Shown: positions 1 to 12,716 of the stretch, piece after piece
How positions within the stretch are numbered: position 1 is the first letter of the stretch
Layout: every line of letters starts with the position of its first letter
Source: Abelmoschus esculentus
Taxonomy: Eukaryota; Streptophyta; Magnoliopsida; Malvales; Malvaceae
DNA: 64,000 bases
Assembly: GCA_035048815.1 (NCBI GenBank)
Contig: JAUCBN010000035.1
Coordinates: 632,501 to 696,500 of the forward strand
Direction of reading: 5' to 3'
Program-made: the position numbers and the translations under genes
Notes under the pieces: model-generated
Seen by the model: the letters and a program-made list of their open reading frames with translations, nothing else
What the model was told of the DNA's origin: nothing
Database searches by the model: none

Positions 1-1639
1 GCTTTCTCATGCTGCTGTTCTTGAAGAGTCTCAACTCATGAGGGACCAATTGGTCGAGCAAAACCGAGCATTACAACTGGCACGGCAGAATGCTATGAGG
101 GCAAGCCAAGTTAGGAATGCATTTCAGAAGGTAATGAGTGATGGAATGAGGAGGCCAATGCACTCGATTTTAGGCTTGCTTTCAATGATGCAGGATGGAA
201 ATCTTAATAATGATCAACAAATTATCGTTGATTCTATGATGAAGACCAGTAACGTGCTATCGACCTTGATAAACGATGTGATGGATATTTCAACAATGGA
301 TAGTGGAAGATCCCCTTTGGTGAAGAGATCTCTTCGATTGCATTCCATGATTAAAGAAGCCGCATGTCTTGCCAAGTGCTTGTCTGTTTATAGGGGTTTC
401 GGTTTTTCAATTGAGGTTGATAAATCGTTGCCCGATCTTGTTTATGGTGATGATAGGAGAGTTTTTCAGGTGATACTGCATATGGTTGGGAGTCTATTAG
501 ATGGCAACAGTGAAGGCGGAACTGTAGTGCTTCGGGTGTTCTCCGAGAATGGTAGTCAGGAACTGAATGATCAAAGACGGGCTGCATGGAGGCACAGCTC
601 TTTGGATGGAGATGTACATATCAGGTTCGAGATTAGGATTGACAATAGCAACTCTAAGTCAGAGGGCAGCTCGACTTCGGAGGTACATATCAGTGGGAGA
701 AAATATACCAGCCATAGGGCCGAGGAACGGTTGAGCTTCAGCATTTGCCAAAAGCTAGTGCAAGTAAGAAAACTAAATTGTTTCCCGAGTCTGCATCGTT
801 TTTCTATCATTAGATTATTGCATGTTATGATATACTTGTGCTATGTAATGCTAAGGCTTTTGATGCCTAGAACATTCTGAAACTGAGGTTGATTTTCGTT
901 TCGAACATTTTATGTGGTTGACAGTTTTATAAGAAGTTGCTAGGCTAGAGGTGTTAATTGTTTCTACGACCGGCTTAGTGCAAACCAAAATGTTACTTGG
1001 TGACAAAACGAAGGATGCTATGCTGCTAATAATCTTTCTTCCCCTTTTTATATTACTTCTGGATTAATTTATTTTTCATGATTTCGAACATACATGTAGC
1101 TGATGCATGGGAACATTTGGGTGGTACAAAATCCTCAAGGTTCTGCTCAAAGCATGGCGCTTGTTATTCGGTTTCAAGTCCGTCCATCCATCAGTATAAC
1201 AATAAACGAGTCTGGAGAATCTTCAGACCAGCCATGCTCTAACTCTCTTTTCAAGGGCTTGCAAGTTTTACTTGCTGATGACGACGATGTGAACCGTGCT
1301 GTGACTCGAAAACTTCTTGAGAAGTTGGGATGCAGTGTTTCTGCTGTGTCATCCGGATTTGATTGCCTCAGTTCCATCGGGCCATCCTCCTCTCCTTTCC
1401 AAATCGTCTTTTTGGAGCTCCAGATGCCCGAGTTAGATGGATACGAAGTTGCAATGAGAATCCGGAAATTCCGAAGTCGTAATTGGCCTCTGATTGTCGC
1501 CATGACCGCTAGCGCCGAAGAAGATATATGGGAAAAATGTTTGCAGATCGGAATGAACGGAGTCATTCGAAAACCAGTGCTGTTACAAGAAATTGCCCTT
1601 GAGCTCCGGAAAGTCCTGATGCAGGCCAACAAAGTTTAA
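1..1639 (+). CDS. ETR2: Ethylene receptor, ETR2/EIN4 subfamily II type, 3' part (5' end outside window)
   Basis: This is the C-terminal part of an ER-membrane ethylene receptor that acts as a negative regulator through CTR1. Two coding blocks are visible: 2-763 (donor GTAAGA at 764) and 1100-1639 (acceptor TAG at 1097-1099), joined in phase 0. The frame stays open to the left edge, so the transmembrane and GAF parts are missing. The first block is the degenerate histidine-kinase region. MRRPMHSILGLLS is present, but the H-box histidine position is occupied by Asp (SDGMRR), as expected for subfamily II receptors. The second block ends in a receiver domain (LLADDDDVNRAVTRKLLEKL, then WPLIVAMTAS and the KPV lysine loop). 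The usual phospho-acceptor Asp is Glu (FLELQMPELDG). Similarity is somewhat closer to ETR2 than EIN4. The stop is at 1637-1639. A reading frame continuing to 880 after the donor is intron read-through. Confidence 0.93.
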
Positions 1640-4164
1640 ACCACCAAATCGCTGCAGCCTCAAATCCTCAGTTCCTCACCATGCTTACTGCATCGACATA
1701 GATCGAAATGGTATACAAAGCTAGTTCCCTTTTCTCCCCGGCTTAATGTGCTTGATTTCATGTGCGAAATTGCATAGATAGTTTCCGTATCTAATCGATA
1801 GCTTTCGTTAGAATTCTCTACAACACAACACTATCCATAAAAATAGATCACATGCACAGTGCAGAAAACCAGATTGAAGATTAAAGTTATTGCAGAACTT
1901 AAAACAAATAGCTTTTGTTAGAATTCTTTGCACAAATTTATAGTTACTATGCTTCCGGTTTCGTATACGTCTCGTACTCATGTCCGAATATGTCGGGATA
2001 TTATATACACAAACAGCCTAGGAAGCATGTGAAAATACATAGCAATGCCATTTGCCTTCTACCTACAACAGCTTGAGAAGAAACTTAACTATTCTTCGAA
2101 TTCGAATAGGATCGGATACGAATATATTCGATACGATCGTCTGCAAAACTAAGTTCACTAGATATGGCGAGTTTCCATGTTGGGTCTTTCTGTTTTAAAA
2201 TCTTGTGGTGCTTTGCTTGAGAAAGTGGTAGAGAATGTGACCGTTTATAGTGTTTTCGTCTTGAAATTCATGCATGAACCCTCATACTTTTGGTACGTAT
2301 GATATGGACCCATTCTTTTTCCTTTTTTATTCAATCATGTCATGCCATGTGGACCACTTTCTTGTCCAAGTATTCCCACTATTTTATATTTTTTATTGAG
2401 TCCACTTCCGAAAATATCAATCGAATTAAACTCGATATAATCCGATATCGATGTCAACTCTATACACTATATATTATAAAAGTTGATATATTTATACCAT
2501 TCTAAACTCCACCCAGAATATTGTTCTTTTATATTGAATCAAGTTGACGAATGTAATAAAATTGACCCTTTTGACGTCGGAAGAAAGGGAATTGTCGTAT
2601 TTGCTGTCCGTCGCTGTTGCTCCCATCAACTTCTAGGAAGTGTGTTCATGAGGAGGGAAAAGACAAAAATTGGGTTGCTTCAGCTACAGCAACTTCATTT
2701 CATTCTATTCATATAAAAATATTGTTTAATAAAAATACTGAGTTTATATTAAAATATAATTTTTTAGCAGTTACGATTTAAATATTTAAATTGATTGAAT
2801 TTAATATAAATCAAATTTTTTTCTTTCGGATATCCAAGGTTTTATCTCTGATTTTAAAAAGATTTAATATCGAAATAAATATTTAAATTATTATATTTTT
2901 AGGTGCCCAGATTATTAATTTTTCTTGTTAAAATAGATATCTCTTTTAAGTGCAAAATTATCATTTTCTTTGTTAAAATAAATGTTTCAATTGATTTTAA
3001 AAAATAAAAAAAATATAGTTTAGACACCCGAAAGAATAAAAAATATAAACACTTGAAACTAAATTAATTTAAATATTTATTTTAATATTAAACTTTTAAA
3101 ATTCAAAAATTCTATCAACTTATCACATAACTGTTGTAGACAAATTCAAATCACTGCGAAAAAGTTCACAAACAATAACTCGACACCATTCATGCAAGAA
3201 TTAAAAATTATTCAATTAATTTTATATTTTCTATATATTTTTTTAAGAGTAAATTTTCAATTTTTTATTATCATATAAATAAGTAGTGGATAATTGCACA
3301 GATATTAATTAGGAAAAAAAATGATATAAAAAATATAAAATCAGTTGACTAGTTTTTAGTGGTTAGGGATCATGGGTGACGTGGTAAAACCGGTTCATAG
3401 AATAATTTTTTTCATTCATGGGTCCGTTATCTGTAAATTCTTATTAGTAAAGTGGATATAAAACTTCAGAGTAATCAATCAATAAATTTAATACATGATT
3501 CAGATTAATTAATAAATAATTTAATAATAATGATTATAAAAAATAAATAAATATATATTATATAAAATAATTATTTTATACACCGATGATGAAAATAAAA
3601 GATCAATCTTAATATCTTACCCTAAACACCAAATTTTAATTACAATATCTAAATTTTAAACTTTTAATCATAAACACCTGTCATATAAACCTTAGAATCT
3701 ATCCTTCAATTTTAAAATTAAATCGTTTATAAAATTTTTATTTTTACAATATATATCGAATATAAATTCATATATATATATATATATAATGCTTTCTTGG
3801 TGAACATAAACTAACCTATCTAATGAATTTGATTATCAAAGTCTGTCACCCACTTGTTTCACTATTTATTTATAAAAATTCCATCTGTACTATGATTTTG
3901 TAGTCTTCATGTCGAAAAGTGTAGAGTCAGGGGCTCTGAACCTCCATATTTTCCAAATAAACAAATGAATAGAAGACACTTAATTTTCATGGAATGGAAG
4001 CAGTGAATCTAGGAGAAATGGCATCAGCTGGATTGGCAATTAAATAATACAAATTGGCAGCAACCAGCAGGCTCGAAGTTGGAAGTTTTAGATCTTATGC
4101 AGGCTGCAGGCACAGGGACTGGTTGAATGCCAAGCAATAAATTTTAGCAGTAAGCACATGCATC
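1640..4164. other. Intergenic, AT-rich; no gene seen
   Basis: The first few hundred bases are presumably the 3' UTR of the ethylene receptor. The rest is AT-rich sequence with short spurious open frames (for example 2290-2716) that show no recognisable protein. A short (AT)n run lies near 3772-3789. Nothing else is supported. Confidence 0.7.
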
Positions 4165-4666
4165 TAGAGATGGGTACGGGTCGGGTAGGGTTGGATTTTC
4201 AGTCCACCAACACCCAACTCAAAAAAATATAACCTCCATTCGTCATCCGAGTCGACCCGAATTTAGGGTGAAAATTTTGACCTGACCCAATTTGTAAGCT
4301 TTAAAATTTGATCCGGCCCGACCCGAATCATTAAACAAATTTAAATTTTAGGGATTTAATCATAAAAAATAAAACTTAGGGATCTAATTATAATAAAATA
4401 AAAATTCAGTGACCTAATTGTAAAAAAATTAATTTTAGTGACCTAATTATATAAAATATATTTAAAGAGGGATCATAATTGCAAATATCCCTAAAATATA
4501 TATAGAAAAATTACACTATTAGTCTCGGGTCGGGTCAGGTCAATTTATTTCTATCCTAAACTCGAACCCAACCCGACCCAAACCAAAATTTTCTTTAAAA
4601 AAATCTGACCCGTTTGAATCGGGTTGGGTAAAAACCCGTCGAGTTCGGGTTTCGTGCCTATCCCTA
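4165..4666. mobile_element. hAT-like MITE, about 502 bp
   Basis: The element begins TAGAGATGGGTACGGGTC and ends with the imperfect inverted version (...GTGCCTATCCCTA). Both ends continue into GGGTCGGG/CCCGACCC-rich sequence, the usual look of plant hAT-type MITEs that start TAGGGATG. The 8 bases before it (CATGCATC, 4157-4164) and after it (CATGGATG, 4667-4674) match at 6 of 8, which would be a decayed 8-bp target duplication as made by hAT transposases. It has no coding capacity. Confidence 0.65.
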
Positions 4667-7545
4667 CATGGATGATAGTGTTAACATCTAACGGTTAGCA
4701 GAAAGGAACTATTTTTTTTAATTAGGTGAATTAACGGAATTTATTTTATAATTTAAATATTATTTTTATATTCGAATAAAATATAATTTTTATTGAATTT
4801 TATTATAAATATTTATAATATTATAAAACTATTTATTTATAATTTAAATCTCTTTCTATAATGCGTTATAATATTCAAATCACATATATAAACTATTAAA
4901 GTATTATAATGAGGCCAGTAGCCCTTGTTCCAATGGGATTAGATTTAAAAGTCCTTTGTATATAAAGTAATTTGGAGTTTGCTGTCTCCATGTGAGAACA
5001 GTTGAAGTAGTATTATTACCGAACATCACGGCTAGGATCTAGGGAATATGTTGGTAATAAAAAAATGAAAAAAAATTATTTAATTAATTTTAAATTATGA
5101 TTAAGCAGTGATAATTGAAAAGTTTATAGTTTAAACATGAGGACAGTAGCATGGATTGGCCCATAGTTTTTTGGGGGTTTGATTAATCTATGTCTATAAG
5201 TACAAGGAAAATTCATTTAATTAGTATTTTAATTTAATTACATTAAGTTTGCTAAATTCATTTAATTATTCTCAACATCATTTAGAAAATCATAGTAAAA
5301 AAATTAAAATTCTTATATTTATATATCTTCCCATTAAACTTAATTAAAACTTACAAATAATTTAATAAAATGATTTACAAAACTTGTTTAAAAAATAATA
5401 ATATTTTTTTTCCTTGGAACAATTAGTTATTAAATGTAGATTTTTTCCTTGATGATTCAACATGACTCTGCTCAAACTAAAAAATAATAATATTTTTTTT
5501 TGAAAAATAAATTTAAAAAATTATTAATCACTTTTGAGTGTAAAATTATTTTGTTTTAAATTGCTTAATTAGGCCGAAGTAGGGATGTTAGCATCCCAAT
5601 TCAACGTGGGCCATGGAGTTTCTAAGTGCTGGGCTTTGTTTTAGCCCATTATAAAAAAAAAACTCATAATAAACATGCTCATTTACTAATTATAAGTAAT
5701 CTATTAATTTTCAATAAGCTCGTTTATCACCAATTTAGTTTTTAAATTTTAATGTTAATAAAATATTGGTTTATTCATATATTTTATTTTATTTTGATTT
5801 ATCTTACGGTAAATATAACAAATTTATAATTTTATTGATGAAAATAGAAGATGTCAATCACGATAAAATTAATTTTTTTAGGATTAAAGGTATGAATTTT
5901 GCATTAAAAGACTTAAATTTAGTTAGAAAAGTTTGAAAGGACTAAAACTGGAATTTATCCATTCGTATCAAAGGGGGTAAAACTTCTTCTTAACCCTATA
6001 TTTACTCCTAAATGAAAGTTAGAAATCTAAAAAACAAGTATGAACTAATTCATTATCTTTAATGACGAAATTGAATAAATTTAATCATTACAAAACCCAA
6101 AAATAAACTAAATTTAATAAAATTATTATTTTTATTATTTTTTCGGTTTTTAAAATTTTGTCCGATTAATTTGGACCGATTACGTCTAACATTTAGCTTT
6201 TATAGATAAGTCTTGTGGCAGAAATTTTTGGTACATAATATCTCGAATCTTAGATCTGCTTAAGAGATCTTTATTGCTTGTTTAATGGTTTTCGATTTTA
6301 CTATAAACCATATAAGAATTTGTCCAAAATAGATTTATTGATGTGTTTCATCAACGATAGTGTGTCAGCATTCTTTATTCTTTTTTACTCTGCAACGGTA
6401 ATTTCATTATTATTAATGAACAATAACAAAAAAATTCTTTCATATTTATAGAGATGGGAGACATAATACACATAGATATAATAAGTCTTTATATTTTTCC
6501 TTTCACTCGTAGTATAAGGAAGAAGTGGGCTCTAAGAGTACTACTAATTGAAATTTCTTATTGGGTCGGGTCATGTTAAGACAAGTACGCTATCTATGAT
6601 GAAAAGGATGAGCATCAAGAGAATGATTCAAAGTTCTCGTAAAATAAAATCATACAATACCAGACATATGATAAAATCTTTTAAAGAATAATTTTTTCGA
6701 ATAAGTTAATTTATACGGGATCTTACGAATCCATTATTTTGCTATTCAAAGATCACCCTCTTTTAATTATTATTAATAATATTTATACTAAATTTTATTT
6801 TCTAAAGCCGGCAATAAGCCCCACTTTGTATGTATTTGCCCTATTGTTTGACAAATTCAAATCAAAGATGATGGTCTGTCCTTTTGATTAATTAATCACT
6901 ATCTTAAGTATTATTTAGGAGGATTTTGAAATGTGGAAAATGTGATTTAATTATTTGGTATTGTTCAAGGTCAATGTGTAAGATTAAGACATTACCAAGT
7001 TTATTAAATGGCACATTATCATGCTGCTGCTATTGATATGATATTATCATTATTTTTAGTGATTTTATATTTTAACTCAATTCGCTAGCTAATTGACTAT
7101 TATTATTTTGTTAAAAAGATTCATCAATATTAAAATGCAGAGTATATGATTTCATGCATGATGCAACTTTTAAACTATATAATTTGCAAAATATAATCCA
7201 TTAGTGTTAGCTTATTTTTCTCAATTTCTATTATTATTTTTGATTTTTTCAGAATATATATTAAAATGAATTCAATAATTAATCATTTGCGTAATTTAAT
7301 TTATATAAAAATATTTACGTTTTATTTCTAATCTCAAATCTTGATTTCGTTATCGACTATAATCCTAACCCTTCATTTGATATGTCCTGTTCGATTTCCC
7401 GCTTGTAGTGCACGTTTTTTATTTGTTTTCTTATTATCAATGATTATATTTTGTCGGAAATATAATTTCTTTTTCTAAAGTACGGAAATAATTGTTTTTA
7501 AAAGATTTTTTTTCTTCCTCCCGCATTTGACGGGAGGAAAGCAAT
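4667..7545. other. Intergenic, AT-rich; no gene seen
   Basis: This stretch is AT-rich with many A/T homopolymers. No open frame with protein character, RNA gene or clear inverted-repeat element was seen. Confidence 0.6.
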
Positions 7546-8417
7546 GGCCGAAAAAATTATTACATAAACTCTTTTTACCATCTAAGATATGGTCTCAACC
7601 AATTAAATTAATACATAATATATTTTTCTATGTCAAATTTACACATAAGCATTGGTCAAATCATCTAATTTAATGTCTTTGATTTAAAAAAGAAAAAAAA
7701 AATATCATCAAAGTTTTCTTGTGTCATCTTTCTCTTTGTTTTTTAAAATTTTCCTAATTATTTTTTATATAGATTTGGGTTTCAGATTTAAAGTTTAGGG
7801 TTTAAGGTTAGGGATTAGTGGTTCAGGGTTTATGTGATTCAAGTTTAGGGTTTAGGGTTTATGTGGTTTAGGGTTAGAGTTAGGGTTTAGGGTTATATGT
7901 CATTGCTTAGGTTAGGGTTAAGTTAGGGTTTAGGGTTTAGGTTAGTGTTAATGTAGAGTTTAGTTTTTAGGATTTAGGGTTTAAGGTTAGGGTTAGGTTT
8001 AGGGTTTAAGGTCAGGGTTAGGGTTTAAGGTTTAGAATTAAGGCTAGGGTTTAGATTTAGGGTTAGGGTTTATGGTTTAAGGTTTAGGGTTTAGTGTTAT
8101 GGTTTAGGGTTAGGGTTTAAGGTTTAGGATTAGGTCTAGGGTTTAGGGTTAGGATTATGGTTTAGGTTTAGGGTTAATGTTTAAGGTTAGGAATTAGAAA
8201 AAATAATTTAAAAAAATTAAATAATAAAGAGGAAGACAACATAAAAAATCTTTGGTAATATTTTTTCCATTTTTAAATCAAATGCATTAAAGTGGATAAT
8301 TTGGATGATGCTTGTGTGTGAATATAATATAAAAAAAATATATTATATGTCTTATTTTAATTGGTTGGGATCATATCCTAGGTGATGAAAAAGGTTCATG
8401 TAATAATTTCTCCGGCC
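7546..8417. mobile_element. Foldback/MITE-like element with long inverted arms around telomere-like repeats
   Basis: The left arm (7546 to about 7780) and right arm (about 8190-8417) are imperfect inverted copies of each other over roughly 230 bp. Examples are AAATTATTACATAAAC on the left against ATGTAATAATTTCTCC on the right, and TCTCAACCAATTAAA against TTTAATTGGTTGGGAT, in mirrored order. Between the arms lie about 400 bp of degenerate TTTAGGG-like units. No clear target-site duplication was found, so the exact ends are uncertain. The element has no coding capacity. Confidence 0.6.
7790..8190 (+). repeat. Degenerate telomere-like TTTAGGG repeat array
   Basis: Dozens of GGTTTAGGG/GGGTTAGGG-type units occur with frequent single-base changes and insertions. 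TTTAGGG is the usual plant telomere unit. The array is internal, degenerate, and enclosed by the inverted arms of a larger element, so it is not a chromosome end. Confidence 0.75.
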
Positions 8418-11400
8418 GGGTTTGTAGGAACAAAAGAGCCACTAAAAGAAGTACACGTGGAAGAATATGTAAACCTGACCAGTCAACATCTTAAAAAATT
8501 GGATTTTGTGGATATATTAATCGTATTATTTATGATAAGACCAATAAAAGTTTTATTATTATGCCTAAATTCAATCTTATTTCAACTACAGTCGAGTTTC
8601 AAAATGAAATAACTAATTTTAGATATATTTTATAAAAAAATAAACTTCATAAATAGGATGGAAACGATAGCATGTGATCCTTAAAAATCTAAAAAAATAT
8701 TTATATGATACATTCGATAAACATCGCTAAACATTATTAATATTGAATATCGTTGAATATTATTAAATTTTTAATAAAAAAATCGGATTTGAATTTTAAA
8801 AAAGACATTATTAATAAAAAAAATTCATAATTTGACGATATCTTTAAATTTAATTCACTATAGACCTAAAATTTAAATTTGATCCATAATTTTACATCAT
8901 CCAAAGAATTAAACATACCAAAATTAAATCAAATTTATTTTTTAATTATCAAAATTAAGAGAATATCAGAAATTAAATTAATGGATCTTTAGATGACGTG
9001 TACTCCACAACCAAGGGACTGGGTGGCATTGAATATCAGCATCAAACATGGACTTGAAATAAAGCATCTATAAATCTCTTGCACAACAAACAAATAAATA
9101 TAAAGTTACAATAATAAAATAATAAAATATATGGACGGAATCTTATATCAGATTTAATCACTCAATTAAAATAATAAAATATATGGGTGGTAGACATTTC
9201 ATTAATGCAAAGACTTGATTAGTGGATTCACTTTCAAATTACAATAAGCAAATTTGAATTAGGGTAAAACCTTAGTTTTTTTATTAATAATATTTTAAAA
9301 TAATATAGCTTTTTTTTTTTAATTTGGGTTTAATTTCTAAACTAGTAGTTTTGAAAAAACAATAACTTTTTATTTATAAAGAATAACATAGATCTAGTTG
9401 AAAAAAAAAACTTTAAATCAATAAATGATTAATTTATCAGTTAATTAATATATCTTTAAATTAATAAAATTACGTAATCTCCACATTATTAATTTATAAA
9501 AGTTTTACTTTATTTATATTTAGCTTTTAATAAAAACTGCTTAAACTTAAAGATCAGTTCTAATAAATAAGAAAATAATAATCTATAAAATTTAATTTAA
9601 ATAATTTTATTCCCAATATATATTATCAAACGCTAACAACAGAACATATGGACAAGTTGTCGAGAGCTAACATTTTGAAAGACAAATTGTATTATGTAAC
9701 CCAGAGGAGAATCTATATTTGTTTGAATTGGTTCTTTGTTTAATTAATATTTTAATACTGTAATTATTGAGTAATAATGGGGTCCACTTGATGTCGTGGC
9801 TTTAGTGTTGGAAGGTTGTGTCAAAGTTAAAATTAGGGTAAGTTTTTTATTAGGGAGTATTAAATGTGACATGTGAATTCATGTGAAGAGGGGCCTCAGT
9901 GTTCTTACATGTGGAAAAATTATTAGGCGAACATTGTTTACCGTATCATCTATGGTTCTAATTAATCAGGATTATTGATCTTAATTTTTTTAAAGTAAAT
10001 CATCACCTCTTTCCTACATGGATTTAGTGGGTGGGTAGTTATTAGGTGATTATTTAAAGATCAACGATCTTGATTGCTTGGACCATAGATGACGTGATGA
10101 ACAAGATTCAACTAATAATCTCTCCCCTTTACGATCCTTTCAGTTGTTGATACAACTTTATCTTAAAACATTTTTTTTATAATTTATATTACTCAATAAT
10201 AAACAAATTTTATTATATATGTGTCTAATCTGCGTATTGTATGAGTAAAAATTAAAAAATATATATAAATATTTAATTATTTATGTTCTATCAATCAATC
10301 ATATAATATTTCAATAATATGATTACATTATAATGCTATCGATTAGAAATACCAATACAACGGCGAAGATAAAACCTGCGTTACCGCTTTTTAACTTCAT
10401 AAATATCAATTACATCCATAATCCTTCAAAGCTGGGAGTAGCCAAAACTAAAACAAGGAAATCCATGGGGACCAAAATGATAAGTTTTCATATTTAATGG
10501 CAAGTTTAAAAGGTCAAGTAAAACTAAACGACCGATCCTATAATTAAACCGAGAAAGGGGGTCGATTCCTCTCTTGTTACAATTTTAAAGCAATCTATAT
10601 GTTTCTAAATTAATTGCCATAGATTATGCAGTAGTATTTGTTAATATTTTTTAATTTCTGATAATATATATATATATTGTACAAAAATATATTAAAATAA
10701 AACAGAGAATAGGTTTATGTTGCTAATCAAAAAATATATTAAATTAAACACTAAACCATATTAATTATTTATATGATTACAAAGGTAACTTGTGTCTAAC
10801 AAACTTCAATGAAAAATATTTATATACCAAATTAGATTAAATTATCCTGTTGAAAAGTTGGTATATATTTTTTAGATAGTATCAATATTGACCCGAAAAA
10901 TACACTTATTTCTAATCTGATCCCTTTTAAGTTTTTATATTTAAACTATATATTCTAATTTGGTCCCTTTTAATTTTAATATTTTAAAATTTTGGTCCTA
11001 ATCCAACCTATAAAGTTAAATCATGTTATAAATTATTGTACTATATGTAAGTTATAAACTAAATTCATGATCTCTAATCTGCTTATTTTAACTCCATATA
11101 ATTAAGTTATTATCTCTATATTGTTTGAGACAAAACTAAAATTTTAAAGTTTGAGTAGCACAATAACTAAAATTGATAATACGATTCGAATTAAAATACG
11201 TGAATTAAATCTATAATTTATGCATAACGTACATGAACTAATGGAAAAATTGATAACTATATATTGTTTATATAAGGCAAATACACACCTCCCATTTATA
11301 TTATTTTTTTAAATTCAGTATTTTATTTATTAATCGATTAATTCAGATTATATTCTTAACATGAGATAATAATCTTAATTTAATTTATTTCATTCATGGC

Positions 11401-11557
11401 ACAAAAATCAAACCCTAACTTTAACTAAAAAACTAGCGACTGATAATTGATTCAAACCTTTTTATTTAAAATACAATTTAGAAAAATATATTTTTAAGAT
11501 CTGAATTAAGTCCCACTCTCTGATTTAGATATGAAAGATGATGGTCTTCCATATTTA
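8418..11557. other. Intergenic, AT-rich; one small inverted-repeat element inside
   Basis: No gene was seen. A small inverted-repeat element at about 9917-10126 is listed separately. The 10870-11220 stretch has phrases such as 'tttggtcccttttaa' typical of old non-autonomous DNA transposons, but its borders are not clear. Its right end is the 3' flank of the AHL gene. Confidence 0.55.
9917..10126. mobile_element. Small MITE-like element with about 65-bp imperfect inverted repeats
   Basis: The left arm (about 9917-9985, containing ATTATTAGGCGAAC and CATCTATGGTTC) matches in reverse complement the right arm (about 10061-10126, containing GACCATAGATGACG and TTCAACTAATAATC). By eye they match at roughly three quarters of positions. 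No target duplication was confirmed and there is no coding capacity. Confidence 0.5.
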
Positions 11558-12418
11558 TCAGTAAGGTGGTCTCCCATGTGCCCAACCATAGGCTTCATGC
11601 CCTAGTTGCCCTCCATTGGAGAGTAGATTGGGAGGCAAATTGTAGATTGGAAGTGAAGATGAATCGGGCATACCCATGTGCGAGACGCCGCCACTTCCAA
11701 TTGCCGGCGGTGAGTCAGTTGCTCCTCCGCCTTGGATCTGTCCTCCATGTCCGGCGCTGACGACTTCTTCTTCATCTTCTAAGGGCAAGCGTTCGTAAGT
11801 TGCATTGGAAAACGTAGCTGCAATGACCATAACCGGACCTGCTGCGATAAGTGAACCTACGACACTTCCTCCGACGACTTGTCCTTGACCACCGGCTAGG
11901 TATATGGTGAGTCCCGTCGAGCCGGGAGGAGCCGGACCAGGAAGAAAAGCACCGTTCAAAGATAAAATCTCGAACCTTCCATGAAGAGCAACCACTGCGC
12001 CGGGTGCTGCTGGTTGTCTTAGGGTAACGTTCGCGACCAAGCCGCTGCCACTAAGCACGCAAACCCCGCGCTGTCGTCTCCGAGCGAATTGTGCTATGCT
12101 TTCGGCTACATCGGTACCACTTGTAACTTCCATGATATGACTACGGAGCGCGTTGGGGCTGTCCCTAGTCACGAAAATAGGCGGTTTAGGCTTGTTCTTG
12201 GAGCCCGGAGGACGCCCTCGAGCTCGTCGGTTACCGACCTCAACTGCTCCTTCTTTAGGCTCGTCTCCGGTATCTCTATCTTCATCATCATCATCCCCTC
12301 TTCCGTTACTCGCCTCGTTCATGGAGATTTCCAGGTCACGTTTGTTCAATGCTGGTGAGTTGCCTGCCGGGTCCATGCCCGGCAGAGCCACCTGGTTAGC
12401 CCACCAAGGATTCGCCAT
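11558..12418 (-). CDS. AHL20: AT-hook motif nuclear-localized (AHL) protein, AHL20-like
   Basis: This intronless gene encodes 286 aa, from ATG at 12418 (MANPWW...) to TGA at 11558-11560. It is a nuclear DNA-binding protein of the clade A (type I) AHL family, which binds AT-rich DNA through an AT-hook and assembles through a PPC/DUF296 domain to regulate growth and defence genes. An acidic stretch (DDDDEDRD) precedes the AT-hook core RGRPPGSKNKPK. The PPC domain follows, with GVCVLSGSG, NVTLRQ, GRFEILSL, LPGP, GGQGQVVGGSVVG and NATYERLP. The C-terminus (YGWAHGRPPY) resembles AHL20 of Arabidopsis. An in-frame TTG lies 16 codons upstream, but MANPWW is the conserved family start. A GA/CT tract lies about 300 bp upstream of the start. 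An intact single-copy gene is likely. Confidence 0.93.
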   Translation of the reverse strand: MANPWWANQVALPGMDPAGNSPALNKRDLEISMNEASNGRGDDDDEDRDTGDEPKEGAVEVGNRRARGRPPGSKNKPKPPIFVTRDSPNALRSHIMEVTSGTDVAESIAQFARRRQRGVCVLSGSGLVANVTLRQPAAPGAVVALHGRFEILSLNGAFLPGPAPPGSTGLTIYLAGGQGQVVGGSVVGSLIAAGPVMVIAATFSNATYERLPLEDEEEVVSAGHGGQIQGGGATDSPPAIGSGGVSHMGMPDSSSLPIYNLPPNLLSNGGQLGHEAYGWAHGRPPY

Positions 12419-12716
12419 CTTTGCGAAATTGAATTCAACACAGAGAAAACCAGAACGTGGAATCAAATTTTTTAAAAGAATTTGAGATCAGATAGTAAAT
12501 TCAACTAGGAAAAATATAGGGTTTGAACTTTGAAGCATAAAACTAAGTTGTAGGGAAATTGAGAATTAGATGCAAATTTCAAAGTGGGAATCAAGTAAAG
12601 ATAGAAGAGAACCAATTAATCTGCGTGAAGAAGATGAATCAGAAAGATCAACGGCCCAGAATAGATTTGATGAAGATCAAACAACCCTTGATAGCATCAA
12701 ACACATAGAAAGAAAG

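Noticed and set aside
764..880. Extension of the ethylene receptor frame past the donor
   Set aside because: It reads a hydrophobic, unconserved tail, while the next exon at 1100 continues the receptor homology in phase.
2290..2716. Two short plus-strand frames in the ETR2 3' flank
   Set aside because: The peptides are aromatic and hydrophobic low-complexity with no homology I can see; typical of AT-rich intergenic DNA.
7790..8190. True interstitial telomere or chromosome-fusion point
   Set aside because: The units are degenerate and enclosed by long inverted arms, which fits a mobile element better than a fusion scar.
12419..12466. 16-codon N-terminal extension of the AHL protein
   Set aside because: It begins with TTG, not ATG, and the family starts at MANPWW, which is the first ATG.
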